Shown piece by piece: positions 43,418-52,715 of a stretch of 64,000 nt of DNA; position 1 is the first letter of the stretch; each line of letters starts with the position of its first letter. Position numbers and translations under genes: made by a program. The stretch covers positions 1 to 64,000 of the forward strand of contig NZ_JAWLAR010000020.1 in assembly GCF_041395345.1 (NCBI RefSeq), read 5' to 3'. Below the pieces are notes generated by a model, which saw only the letters and a program-made list of their open reading frames with translations, did no database searches and was not told the DNA's origin. The DNA is from Dokdonella sp041395345 (GTDB lineage: Bacteria; Pseudomonadota; Gammaproteobacteria; Xanthomonadales; Rhodanobacteraceae).

Positions 43418-44347
43418 ATGCGGATTACGTTGATTGCAATCGCCGCGCTATTCGGATTCTCCTCACTCGCGGCCCATGCACAATCGGAAGACTCGGCGAA
43501 AACGATGTCCGAGCCAGCCAAGGCCGTGCTGGTCACCGGCGCGAGCAGCGGCATCGGCAAGAAGATCACCGAGCATCTCGCTGGAAAGGGCTATTTCGTC
43601 TATGCAGGCGCTCGCAAGCAGGCCGACATCGACATGCTCAATGCGATCGAGAACGTGCAAGCGCTCCAGCTCGATGTGACCAAACAGGCTGACATCGATG
43701 CCGCAGTCAAGACGATCGAGGACGCCGGCCGCGGGCTGCATGGGCTCGTCAACAATGCCGGAGTCGCGACCCTGGGATTTCTGACCGAAACCAGTCCGAA
43801 AGAATTCGACCTCGTCATGAAGGTGAATGCCTACGGCCCCTACCTTGTCACGCGCGCGTTCGCGCCGATGATCATCGAACAGAAGGGGCGCATCACGACG
43901 ATCGGTTCGATCTCGGGCATTCTCGCTTCGGAGAGGCTGGGTGCCTACGCCATGAGCAAGCATGCAGTGGAAGCGTTTACCGACTCACTGGCGAAGCAGA
44001 TGCAGCCACTCGGCGTGGAAGTCAGCGTGATCGAGCCGGGCAACTACGATTCGGAGATAGGCAAGAATGCGGCACAGCGAACGGGAGTCGACTCTCCGAT
44101 AGCGGATCGCAGCAAGTACAAGCAACCCGATGAAGTGGCCGCCGCGGCCGAGCTGGCCCTGTTTGGCGACAATCCCAAGCGCCGCTACATGGTGGTGCCA
44201 AACCAGCGCGAAGCCGAGATCACGATCCGGAAGCAGATCGAGCAGTTGGTCCAGCTCAATGAAGGCCAACCCTACACGTATGACCGTGATGCGCTGGTGA
44301 AAATGCTCGACGAGGCACTGGCGACATCACGGCCGCGCAGTCCGTAG
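43418..44347 (+). CDS. SDR-family NAD(P) oxidoreductase with signal peptide
   Basis: 309 residues from the ATG at 43418, 9 bases after GGAG at 43405-43408; an ATG at 43412 is also possible. The cofactor loop TGASSGIG is at 40-47, NNAG at 112-115, and the catalytic Ser164, Tyr177 and Lys181 are in place. The C-terminal part resembles retinol-dehydrogenase-like SDRs. The first 21 residues look like a cleavable signal (MRITLIAIAALFGFSSLAAH, then AQ), odd for an NAD(P) enzyme. Initiation at an internal ATG (43505, MSEPAKAVLVTGASS) would give a cytosolic enzyme, but no good ribosome site precedes it. Substrate unknown. Confidence 0.9.
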   Translation: MRITLIAIAALFGFSSLAAHAQSEDSAKTMSEPAKAVLVTGASSGIGKKITEHLAGKGYFVYAGARKQADIDMLNAIENVQALQLDVTKQADIDAAVKTIEDAGRGLHGLVNNAGVATLGFLTETSPKEFDLVMKVNAYGPYLVTRAFAPMIIEQKGRITTIGSISGILASERLGAYAMSKHAVEAFTDSLAKQMQPLGVEVSVIEPGNYDSEIGKNAAQRTGVDSPIADRSKYKQPDEVAAAAELALFGDNPKRRYMVVPNQREAEITIRKQIEQLVQLNEGQPYTYDRDALVKMLDEALATSRPRSP

Positions 44348-44360
44348 AAAAGCGAAAGCG

Positions 44361-44382
44361 CGTGGCTGCCTGTGCAGCCACG
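44361..44382 (+). terminator. Hairpin after the SDR gene
   Basis: Perfect nine-pair stem CGTGGCTGC / GCAGCCACG with CTGT loop, 13 bases after the stop. No T-run follows. Confidence 0.55.
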
Positions 44383-44988
44383 TCGGACTATGCTGCGTTG
44401 GTTGTTTCCTTGCGAGGGAGCCGCTCTGCAGGTTGCTTCGCAATCGGGCGTCCAACCGTCAATGCCTTGCACAAGTCTGCGTCCATGTCGGCGAATTCCT
44501 GGCCCGGTTCGGAACCCGGCGCGTTGAAACGCCGCCGAACGATGTTGTCTGGCAAGTGCCGGTGGTGTCGGCACGCAAGCTGTAAAGCCCTCGGTCCAGG
44601 CGGCCGCCAAGGCGAGAATCGACCTGGGCTCAATCCCTGGGGAGGGCATCCTTTCAGCCCTTCACGAGCTGTGAGCCAGCGCCATGCTATGTCGGCGGCC
44701 CGCATCTCGAACAGTTCGCAACCCGTCCTGCGGGCAGACCATGTGCCATGAAAGAGAGCACGAGATGGAGATCCATCTGGGCATTCCAGTTGGCATCGAG
44801 AAACGCGCCGTTTTGCCAATGAGTCGGAGGGCGCCGCGGGTCCAGCTTCAAGCCGGTGCCATCAGCTCGCCGATTTCGCCATATCAATGCCTGGCGCCCA
44901 GATTTCACGACAATTTCAGGATTCCTGAAGGTAAATCCCCCGTCAGCCAGCCATGCTCGTCGTTCCTTTCGTTGCGCAGCGAGCAAAC
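44383..44988. other. Gap without a recognisable gene
   Basis: About 600 bases. Open frames on both strands (for example 44388-44819 minus) are Arg/Pro-rich with no domain, no ribosome site and no signal peptide, as expected of chance frames at high GC. I see no repeat or RNA signature. The promoter of the secreted protein at 44989 should be near its right end. Confidence 0.45.
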
Positions 44989-47598
44989 ATGAGACGCATG
45001 ATTACGAGCCTGTGCCTGGCTTCGCTGTCAGGGGCTGCGATGGCCGCGAATATCAACATCGGGCCGAACGGCTGTACGCTGGCGGACGCGATAACGGCAG
45101 CCAATGTGAACGCACCGATCGGCAATTGCGCGGCCGGTTCGGGCAGCGACGTCATCATCGCCCCCGATGGCTGGGTGGTCACCCTCACTTCGGACCTGCC
45201 TCCCATTGCCTCCGACATGACCATCCGTTCAGCCAGTGCCGCAGGCATCTTCTACATATTGGGGAATGATCAACGCAGGGTGCTCAAGATCGTCGGCAAC
45301 AACACCGATGTGACCCTGCTGCGCGTGGAGATTGGCGGCGGAAAGACCGGCTTGCTGGACGGTGCCGGCGCGGGCATTCGTATCGAAAACGCGAACGTCC
45401 AGCTGGTTGATTCGGTTGTGATTTCAAACGAGTACACCCAGGGGCAGGGCAGCGGAATCTATGTAACCGGCGGCGACCTCACTCTGGAGCGCACCAGGGT
45501 GCAGGCGAACAAGAGCGGCTCCGCTGTCTCCGCCCAGAATGCTTCTGTTCATGTGGTCGATTCCCTGTTCCTCCAGAACTCACAAGGCGCGATCGGCGTG
45601 TCGAGCAGCACTCTGCTGGTCGAGCGCAGCCTGATTGACGAAATGGAATTTGGCATTGGCGGTAGCCAGTCGGTCGCGGAGATCATCAATACGACTTTTT
45701 CCTCGAGCATTCCCAACCCGGATTTTCCACCGACTGCATTCAGCTTCACCAATTCTTCATCCGTAACGCTCAACCACGTGACCAGCAGCTACAAGTTCAG
45801 ACTCACGGACTCCATTCTCAGTGCAAGCAATTCGCTTCTCTTGAGCTGCGAATTGTTCAGCACCAACGTGATCCTCAACACGAACAATCTGTATGCCACC
45901 AACTACACGGCCAATCCTGCCAATTGCCTGGGTGATTTACCCGAGAATGTCTTCCTGCGACCGCTCGCCGATAACGGCGGACTGACCATGACACGCGCAA
46001 TTGGCAGGCCGGATTCGGGAGCGATCAATGCCGGCAATCCAACTTATTGCGAGCCGGTCGATCAGCGTGGCCAGCTACGCGGAACGCTTTGTGATATCGG
46101 TGCCTATGAAGCGACCGGGTTTGCCGATGTATCGGTCGATGCCCGTATCGAGCCCGGCCCGGACTATGTCAGTGGTCAGCGCATCGTCGTCTTTGCCGAG
46201 CTGGAGAACGCTGGCCCCGGCCCCGCTACCAACGTGCGTTTCGATATGGATGCCACCCATGCCTTTGTCGCAAGCGTGAACTCGGCCTACTGCAATACGA
46301 TTCCCTGTGTCATCACCAGCATTCAGCCAGGGCAGACGCTGACCATTCCGATCGAGATGACCCTGGGAAGCTATCTCAACAGTCCGTTCACGCTCGATCT
46401 GAACGCACACACGACGGTGGATTCGACCTACGAAGACGCCGACGAAGACGATCCGAGTGGCACCAACTTCTTCAGTATCTTGCACCCGATCTACCAGGGC
46501 TCCGACCTCTCCCTGGTGATGGACCTGATGACCGATGCGCCGTTCTTTGTCGGCCAGACGATCGAATACGAGGCGCACATCGCAAACCTCGGACCGCAAA
46601 CAGCCAGTGGAGTCGAGCTGCGATTCACCCCGGACAGCCTGAACAACATTGCATTTTCCGGCTGTACGTCGGTGTCGGGACTGACCTGCGACGTGGCCAA
46701 TATCGGCAGCGGTGGATCACGCACCGTTGCCATCCAGGCGGTTGTCGCTGACGATCAGTTCAATGCCATCGCCTCAGTGAACGCAAATCAGGTCGACATC
46801 AACCTCGGCAACAATATCGACAACCTCAACAATGGCGGCGGCGTTGAAAAGGCCGATATTGCCGTGGCATTGGCACTACTGGATGCCGGGCCGTACTACA
46901 GCTATCGCTACCTGCAGTTTGAAATTGCCATACAGGCCGGCGACGATCCGGCTTCGAACATCCAGCTCAACTACACGTTTCCCGGCGCCGAGCTGATCGA
47001 TATTCAGGGCTGTGCGAGCTATCCCTGTGTGATCCCGCAACTGGCGGCGAACAGCCAGATCATTTTGCTCGCACAGTTCTTCGCCCCAATTGCCGTTCCA
47101 GGCACCGTCGACGCTCTCAATTTCCAGGTGTATGCAATACCCGGGCAACAGGATCCGAATCTCGCCGACAACGAGGCAGCGCTGATCAGGCCACTGGTTC
47201 CCAATGCAGATGTCGCCGCGCAACTGGTCCTGGTCAGTCCACCGCCCTACTACGCCGGTCAGGAAATCGAATATGCCCTGCGCATTCCAAACGGCGGCCC
47301 CAATGCCGCGACATCGGTCGACATCAGTGCGAATCCACAAAACCTGACCTTGCTGAGCGCATTCGGGGATCTGTGCCTGAACCTCGATTGCACCATTTCC
47401 CGGCTCAATGAGTTCGACGAGGAAAACATCACACTGATCTACCAGATCAATCAGGCCGGTGCTTTCAACCTGACCGCGACCGTGGATGCCAACGAGCTGG
47501 ACGTCAACCTCGGCAACAACACCGATAGCACGGGCAATGGCGGCAACGCGGTGTCGCCACCCAGCAACGACGTGCTATTCGCTGACGGCTTCGAGTAG
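44989..47598 (+). CDS. Large secreted protein: beta-helix, choice-of-anchor Q, DUF11-like repeats, LFADGFE tail
   Basis: 869 residues from the ATG at 44989; the signal peptide is MRRMITSLCLASLSGAAMA-A. Residues about 20-380 look like a parallel beta-helix ending in a choice-of-anchor Q segment (FLRPLADNGGLTMTRAI, SGAINAGNPTYCEPVDQRG, LCDIGAYE). Residues 390-850 hold four repeats of about 115 residues, each with a pattern like VGQTIEYEAHIANLGPQTAS and often ANELDVNLGNN, as in DUF11/CARDB-type Ig-like domains. Paired cysteines recur in each repeat. The protein ends SNDVLFADGFE. Probably an extended surface or secreted adhesin-like protein; ligand unknown. Confidence 0.85.
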   Translation: MRRMITSLCLASLSGAAMAANINIGPNGCTLADAITAANVNAPIGNCAAGSGSDVIIAPDGWVVTLTSDLPPIASDMTIRSASAAGIFYILGNDQRRVLKIVGNNTDVTLLRVEIGGGKTGLLDGAGAGIRIENANVQLVDSVVISNEYTQGQGSGIYVTGGDLTLERTRVQANKSGSAVSAQNASVHVVDSLFLQNSQGAIGVSSSTLLVERSLIDEMEFGIGGSQSVAEIINTTFSSSIPNPDFPPTAFSFTNSSSVTLNHVTSSYKFRLTDSILSASNSLLLSCELFSTNVILNTNNLYATNYTANPANCLGDLPENVFLRPLADNGGLTMTRAIGRPDSGAINAGNPTYCEPVDQRGQLRGTLCDIGAYEATGFADVSVDARIEPGPDYVSGQRIVVFAELENAGPGPATNVRFDMDATHAFVASVNSAYCNTIPCVITSIQPGQTLTIPIEMTLGSYLNSPFTLDLNAHTTVDSTYEDADEDDPSGTNFFSILHPIYQGSDLSLVMDLMTDAPFFVGQTIEYEAHIANLGPQTASGVELRFTPDSLNNIAFSGCTSVSGLTCDVANIGSGGSRTVAIQAVVADDQFNAIASVNANQVDINLGNNIDNLNNGGGVEKADIAVALALLDAGPYYSYRYLQFEIAIQAGDDPASNIQLNYTFPGAELIDIQGCASYPCVIPQLAANSQIILLAQFFAPIAVPGTVDALNFQVYAIPGQQDPNLADNEAALIRPLVPNADVAAQLVLVSPPPYYAGQEIEYALRIPNGGPNAATSVDISANPQNLTLLSAFGDLCLNLDCTISRLNEFDEENITLIYQINQAGAFNLTATVDANELDVNLGNNTDSTGNGGNAVSPPSNDVLFADGFE

Positions 47599-47644
47599 CG
47601 CACTCCACTACTGGCACCCTCGATCCTGCTGGTTGACCCGAGCG

Positions 47645-47679
47645 AAAAGAAAAAGGGACGGAGCTGTCGGCTCCGTCCC
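47645..47679. terminator. Bidirectional terminator between convergent genes
   Basis: Ten-pair stem GGGACGGAGC (47655-47664) / GCTCCGTCCC (47670-47679), TGTCG loop. On the minus strand it is followed by TTTTTCTTTTC, a strong tail for the gene at 47786. On the plus strand the tail is GCGTTTACTTC, for the secreted protein gene. Confidence 0.85.
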
Positions 47680-47785
47680 GCGTTTACTTCTGACACCAGG
47701 ATTTCTGTTTTCCGACGTAGCCAGAATCCCTGGTCAGATCATTTGCATCACGCCATTGCCCGAGGACGCAGGGACTTGGCCCAAC

Positions 47786-48262
47786 TTAATGCCTCGCTTC
47801 CATCTTCCACTTGCGGTCGCGCAAGGTGTCGTGGTGCGCCTGCACGGTTGGCAGATAGCTGCGCAGGGATTCCTTCACTTCCTTCGGCGCGGAGTCGCTC
47901 TTGATCACGTCATGGAAGGCCTCCATCAGCTGATCTTCGCTCTTCTCGAGTTCGCTGACGTAACTGTAGTCGCTCTTTTCCCGGCCCATGCTGGTGCGGA
48001 CCTCTTCATAGACTTCACGAAGGGCGCCACGGAACGTGCCAGCCTTGGCCGGTTCGGCTCCTTCCGCACGAACCTCCTTCGACATCGAGCCAACCAGCCC
48101 GTTCTTGGAACTGGCCATGTGGTCGAACAGGCGGCGGAGCTCCGGGTTGTCGACGGATTTGGCGGCGTCCGTATAGAAATTCGCGCTGTCGCGCGTGGCC
48201 TCGATCAGTTCGTTGAGGGTGCCAATCTTTTCAAAACGGATTTCATTCCGGGTAGTCGTCAT
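47786..48262 (-). CDS. PA2169/DUF2383-type four-helix-bundle protein
   Basis: 158 residues from the ATG at 48262, preceded by AAGGAG at 8 bases. The sequence is helical throughout: TLNELIEATRDSANFYTDAA, VDNPELRRLFDHMA, then a Glu-rich third helix SELEKSEDQLMEAFHDVI and a last helix with YLPTVQAHHDTLRDRKWKM. This matches DUF2383/PA2169 proteins, a ferritin-like four-helix bundle without clear metal ligands. Members are often stress-related; function unknown. No signal peptide. A strong terminator follows. Confidence 0.9.
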   Translation of the reverse strand: MTTTRNEIRFEKIGTLNELIEATRDSANFYTDAAKSVDNPELRRLFDHMASSKNGLVGSMSKEVRAEGAEPAKAGTFRGALREVYEEVRTSMGREKSDYSYVSELEKSEDQLMEAFHDVIKSDSAPKEVKESLRSYLPTVQAHHDTLRDRKWKMEARH

Positions 48263-48564
48263 GGGATAGCTCCTTTGATTTGGCCACGGAGTCAAGCCGA
48301 ATAGCCATCGGCGACGTGGCGAGTGAATGCTTTCCTGCCTATGCAGGACACTCACCCTACAGGACCAGCAGTGAACATCGCATGACCCCACTTGTTCCAC
48401 AAAGTGTTTCACGCGCAATGTGTTCTTGCGAAGCGAGGAAGCCATGATCACCGGACGAGAACGGGCGCGACAGTGGACAGCTTGTCCATGCCATGCATTG
48501 CACATATCGGAATCGAGCAATGATCCGAGCGCGTTCACGCGTCTGGCGCGAAGCCCGAACCGAC
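48263..48564. other. Gap upstream of the four-helix-bundle gene
   Basis: About 300 bases with no gene I can support. It should hold the promoter of the gene at 47786-48262 and the 3' end of the VIT/VWA operon. Inspection shows no clear terminator for that operon. Confidence 0.4.
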
Positions 48565-49521
48565 CTACTCTGGCAACAGCTCGCCCAAAAGACTGCCTTG
48601 GCCAAGAACCGCCAGGGTGCCCTGACCGACCAGGGTACATCCCGATGTCGCGGCATCGACATGCCAGGCGAGGTCGCCCCTGTCGAGACCGTAGGCCCTG
48701 AGCTTGTCGATGACGGAGGCATGCGAACTGAGTCGTCGAACCGCACGATCCGACCGGCACGCAGTGTTGTCGGTAATCGCCAGCTCGATGCGAACCGGCG
48801 CCGTGCGCCATGTCAGTTCGCCGGCGAAAGATGTCTCACCGGCCGCTTCTGAAAGCCGCGCAGTCAGCTGCTTGCGAATGCGCTCTTCGCGAGTGGCGTC
48901 AAGCTCTGCGCGCGGTGCCACTTGCGCTTCGAACAGGCGCTCGCTGCGCCAGTTCCTGGCACCACCATCCGCATCAACAGTCTGGCCGAACTCGATCCAG
49001 TTGTAGCTGGCCTCAACAACGCGCCGATTGGCATCTGCGCCCCCAAACAGACGTGCATAGAGATCCAGCAGGTCGACACGCCGGCCGACTCCGCAGGATT
49101 CGATGAGCAGTCGAGTCCGGGTGTCGAACATGCTGCGCGGCAGGGCCGGAAACTCTCCGCGTTGCAGCGCGCGTTCGAGATCCGGAAGATCGGCACGGGT
49201 GCCGTCGGCATAGAGTGGAACGGCCAGCCCCACCCAGGGTGAGCCGTGCGCAACGAGGATGATGCGCCCCCAGGGCGGGTCATCCGACTTGTGCGAGCGT
49301 ACCAGCCATTCGCGTGCCTCCTGCAACGATCGAGCACCCACCACAAGCAAGTCGGTGTCCGAGCGCATGCGCTCCTTGTAATACGCCGTCGCAGGCGCGT
49401 AAAAGCTGCCTGCATCCGCCGTGTCCTCGCCGAGAATGAAGACGGCATCTCGTCTGGACGGTTCGGCTGCGGCGCCTGTCAGTGCTGCCAGCAGACCGAG
49501 TGCGAGCAGAATTCGTGTCAT
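48565..49521 (-). CDS. Secreted protein with legumain/caspase-like (clan CD) His/Cys dyad
   Basis: 318 residues from the ATG at 49521, whose ATGA overlaps the stop of the VIT/VWA gene. The signal peptide is MTRILLALGLLAALTGAAA-E. Residues 25-180 look like an alternating alpha/beta caspase-type fold. A strand ends in ILVAHGSPWVGL with His92, and a second in RLLIESCGVGRRVDLL with Cys143. Compare the H-G-S and E-A-C-E-S-G of legumain and the H-G...A/S-C-x-x-G of CHAT, gingipain and clostripain proteins. The last 130 residues are an unassigned beta-rich region with two more cysteines. I infer a periplasmic peptidase-like protein acting with its VIT/VWA partner; activity is not shown. Confidence 0.72.
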   Translation of the reverse strand: MTRILLALGLLAALTGAAAEPSRRDAVFILGEDTADAGSFYAPATAYYKERMRSDTDLLVVGARSLQEAREWLVRSHKSDDPPWGRIILVAHGSPWVGLAVPLYADGTRADLPDLERALQRGEFPALPRSMFDTRTRLLIESCGVGRRVDLLDLYARLFGGADANRRVVEASYNWIEFGQTVDADGGARNWRSERLFEAQVAPRAELDATREERIRKQLTARLSEAAGETSFAGELTWRTAPVRIELAITDNTACRSDRAVRRLSSHASVIDKLRAYGLDRGDLAWHVDAATSGCTLVGQGTLAVLGQGSLLGELLPE

Positions 49522-51776
49522 CCACGCAACAGGGATTGCAGCGTCGCTTCCGGATAATCGCTGAACCCTTCTGGCGCGATCAGCAACGCGACATCTCCGA
49601 TGACAATGATGACGCGCGTGCCGAGTGCAACGGCTGCGGCCCATTCGGGTCTGGCTTCAAGTAGGCGGGCAAGGGCCGTGCTGTCGGCACGCAGGCGCAG
49701 CAAGGTCATGTCATCCCGATAGCTCAGATCGGTCCAGGTAGCATCGCGAAGTTCGAAAGTTCGCTTGCCGATGGTGTGAACGGCTGTAACGCTACCAGAG
49801 GGAACGAGACTTGCGCCGAGCGCAGCACCAATGGTGCGTGTCAGGCCAAATGCGCTACCTGTTCCCGCGCTCCTGTAACTTGGGGCTGGCGGTGGCGGCG
49901 GTGATGCTGCCACGAGCGGGGGTTCCTCCGGACTCTCAAGTGTCTTGGAAATGGCCGGCTGCTGGACTGATCTCGCAGCCTGATCGGCACGCACTACTTC
50001 GTCGACAGCGACGAAGGACGTGTATGGCGACAGAAGTCCGTAGGCCAGCGAAAGTTCAGTGATTTCGGCTGCGTTCGGCTCTCCTCCCGAGTATCCCCAA
50101 CCGGGTGACGACTGTTCATCGAGCAAACGCTGCATGCGCGTACGTGCCCAGAGCAGACGAAGCGCGGAAAGCTGCGGTGAAATGGAATTTGCATCGGGAC
50201 TGACCGCTGCCTGATAGGGACCGTTGCCGGAAACGCCACTGACCAGCATGGCGCCCTGCGCCGGGCCCCGATAGCGGCCGACCACGATGATCGGTCGCTC
50301 GGCGAGCAGGTCGGCGACCTGACTCGGCTCCAGGTCATAGGCTTCGAGGTCTTCGGGACGCAAGCTCACATTTGTCAGCAAGGGGCGATCGATGTAGCTG
50401 CGCAGACGCTCTGCAACCGCGTCACTCTCATTGAAATTTTCGAGAATGAATGGCTCGCCATTGCCAGCGCGTGCCAGCAGTTCGATCACGGGTCGATTGA
50501 CGTTGCCACCAACACCGAAAGCGAACGTGTTGGCCCGCCCCAGTTGTGATCGAGCGACGGCAAATGCTTCGCCGCCAGCGGCGATCTGGCCATCCGTAAT
50601 GACGATCACCGAGCGCGCCATGCCGGGTTCTTCCGGCAGGGCATAGGCGGTCTCCAGTGCAGCGACCAGATTGGTGCCACCGCCGGCATTCTCGCTGGAT
50701 ACGGCATTGAGCACCCGATCAAGGTTGTCCGGACTCGCCGTCAACGACCGCTTCGGCGAAAGCACGCGGGATCCGTGCTCGAACAGCACGATATTGAAGC
50801 GATCGGTCCACCGCAGGCTGGTGAACAGATCACGAATGAGTCTCTTCGAGACATCCAGCGGCTGTCCGTTCATCGAGCCGGAGACATCGATCACGAAAAT
50901 GAACTCGCGCGCGGTGACTGCGTTCGCGGAGACCCGGGTCGGAGGCTGGGCCATCATCAGGAAGTAGCCTCCGTCGCCCGCCGGATACATCAGCATGCCG
51001 GTCTGGATGGCGTCGCCGGCCAGGGTGTAATGCAAGACATAGTCGGCGGCGCCGGCCCGTTGAAACTCCGCCTCCGACAGATTGATGTCTGCCTCCATCG
51101 TGTTCGGATAACTGACGTCGACCGCATGCGAAGGGCTGCTGACATCCTGCAACGGGATGGCGCTGCGGATTCGCGCATGTATGCTGAAGGCATAGTCGAC
51201 GACTTCGCTGTCCGAGGATGTCTTCACGGGCAACGTCTCGCCGTAGCGACTGCCCATCGTGTTCGGAAACACGAACTCGTAGGTGCCGCGATCAGGTACC
51301 AGGAGTTCGGTGTACTTGAGTACTACTTCGATGCGGTCGCCCGGCAGCACATTGGCCACATTCATACGAAAGATGCTCGGGTCGAGCTGCTCAAGCAGGC
51401 TGGCGGTCTTGCCCTCGGCACGGGCTGCCTCGTAGGTTTCGCGCGCCTCCTCTTTCTCCGCGATCTTTGCCGTGATCAGGCGATCACCCACACGCATGGT
51501 CAGGCCGTAAACGGCGGCGCGAGGTGATCCTGGAAACACGTACAAGGCCTCGATCGGTACATTGCCCCGATTCTCGTAGACCTGCTTGACGGTGACATCG
51601 GCGATGACACCCGCGATCAGTACATCCACCTGGGTCGAGGCCAGTGGCAAGTGCTCGACCTTCTCGCCCACTACAGTGAGGTAAGGCGCCTGAGTATTCT
51701 GCGGTGCCGAAGCGGCCGCTTGCAGCACGAACAGCAACAGACCGAACACGATGAATGATCGGAGCAATCCTCGCAT
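49518..51776 (-). CDS. VIT and von Willebrand factor A domain protein
   Basis: 752 residues with a signal peptide (MRGLLRSFIVFGLLLFVLQA, cleavage near ASA-PQ). The VIT domain spans about 30-165 (VDVLIAGVIADVTVKQVYEN, ALYVFPGSPRAAVYGLTMRV, AEKEEARETYEAARAEGK). The VWA domain spans about 290-465; the MIDAS motif DVSGS is at 297-301, with the later Thr in GGGTNL and Asp in VITDGQ. Residues 640-670 are a Pro-rich linker (SPPPPPAPSY), and the last 80 residues form a small beta domain. The plan resembles sortase-target VIT/VWA proteins, but no sorting signal or sortase is present. Translationally coupled to the clan-CD-like gene. Confidence 0.92.
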   Translation of the reverse strand: MRGLLRSFIVFGLLLFVLQAAASAPQNTQAPYLTVVGEKVEHLPLASTQVDVLIAGVIADVTVKQVYENRGNVPIEALYVFPGSPRAAVYGLTMRVGDRLITAKIAEKEEARETYEAARAEGKTASLLEQLDPSIFRMNVANVLPGDRIEVVLKYTELLVPDRGTYEFVFPNTMGSRYGETLPVKTSSDSEVVDYAFSIHARIRSAIPLQDVSSPSHAVDVSYPNTMEADINLSEAEFQRAGAADYVLHYTLAGDAIQTGMLMYPAGDGGYFLMMAQPPTRVSANAVTAREFIFVIDVSGSMNGQPLDVSKRLIRDLFTSLRWTDRFNIVLFEHGSRVLSPKRSLTASPDNLDRVLNAVSSENAGGGTNLVAALETAYALPEEPGMARSVIVITDGQIAAGGEAFAVARSQLGRANTFAFGVGGNVNRPVIELLARAGNGEPFILENFNESDAVAERLRSYIDRPLLTNVSLRPEDLEAYDLEPSQVADLLAERPIIVVGRYRGPAQGAMLVSGVSGNGPYQAAVSPDANSISPQLSALRLLWARTRMQRLLDEQSSPGWGYSGGEPNAAEITELSLAYGLLSPYTSFVAVDEVVRADQAARSVQQPAISKTLESPEEPPLVAASPPPPPAPSYRSAGTGSAFGLTRTIGAALGASLVPSGSVTAVHTIGKRTFELRDATWTDLSYRDDMTLLRLRADSTALARLLEARPEWAAAVALGTRVIIVIGDVALLIAPEGFSDYPEATLQSLLRG

Positions 51777-52198
51777 GGTGATATCCCCTGGGTGGAAAAT
51801 GTTCTGTCTTGATCAATTAACAGAAATATGGAGTACCCACAAGACAAGACTGGACACGCAAGATGCAGGCAAGTCGCGATTTCGGCGAACTCGACTGAGC
51901 CTCAAGTGTCATGAAGAAGCCTACGCCCGACACTCGGTTGACAGCGGAGCAACGAAGAGATCTGTTGGTTCGCCCCGAACTCGGGTATTGCGGCGTTGCC
52001 GTATTTCGCTCAGGCAACCGCGCCACTCACGAAACAAGGGACAGGCGTCCTGGCGACCTGGGGCACCTTGTGGGAAGAGCCGAAAGCGCCCGAATGCACT
52101 GCAGCCACTGTCGGGCGCAGACGGGTACAGGATCTTCCTATACCCTGACCGTTCGAGCGGAATGCCCCGCAAGACCACAACTGAACCGGGAGTATCAA

Positions 52199-52483
52199 TT
52201 GGCCGTCTATCGAATCACGCGTTTTGCCGCATCCGACATGGGCAAGGTGGGAGAATTTACCGAGGCCATGCGCAGCGAGCTGGAAAGCCTCGGCGCCGAC
52301 TTCATCGACCTGATCTCGTATGGCAACGGCAAGGGCGTCGTCATTGCGAAATATCTGGATCAGGCGGCATCCGACGCTGCATCGGCCACTGCCAGCAAGG
52401 TATTCGCCGAGATGATGGAAGCAGGGATCGTCGAAAAAGACTCGGTGCACCCGCACATGGGCGAGGTGTTCAATTCGTTCTAG
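52199..52483 (+). CDS. Small protein, ABM-like dimeric alpha+beta fold
   Basis: 94 residues from a TTG at 52199, which I choose because GGGAG at 52188-52192 lies 6 bases upstream and because the conserved-looking part begins there (LAVYRITRFAASDMGKVGEF). The frame is open to 51911 but that part is Arg/Cys-rich and unlike a protein. The order strand, helix (TEAMRSELESLG), strand (FIDLISYGNGKGVVIAKYLD), helix (ASKVFAEMMEAGIV) fits a ferredoxin-like antibiotic-biosynthesis-monooxygenase fold. No catalytic residues can be assigned. Function unknown. Confidence 0.7.
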   Translation: MAVYRITRFAASDMGKVGEFTEAMRSELESLGADFIDLISYGNGKGVVIAKYLDQAASDAASATASKVFAEMMEAGIVEKDSVHPHMGEVFNSF

Positions 52484-52715
52484 GCTACATCGCGCCTGGA
52501 CATGGGAGAGTCGGTGCAGATCGAGTATTGCGGCCAGTTGGAGTCGCGACGAGGAAATCCGGGGAGATGACAGATATGCTTGCTCGAGATCGGCGGGCAC
52601 CTTGGCATGTGCGTCGCCACCGCTTTTCGGAACGCGTAGGCGTGATTGGTCAACCCAGGTTGCGGACTGGCTAGCTCAGCCGTTGTATGGGCAGGATTCC
52701 TGCCGAGTATTCGTG

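Noticed and set aside
44388..44819. 143-codon minus-strand frame in the gap before the DUF11-like gene
   Set aside because: Arg/Pro-rich, no domain, no ribosome site; composition is that of a chance frame.
49518..51776. VIT/VWA protein as a marine-proteobacterial sortase target
   Set aside because: No LPXTG-like signal, no C-terminal hydrophobic helix and no sortase gene in the neighbourhood.
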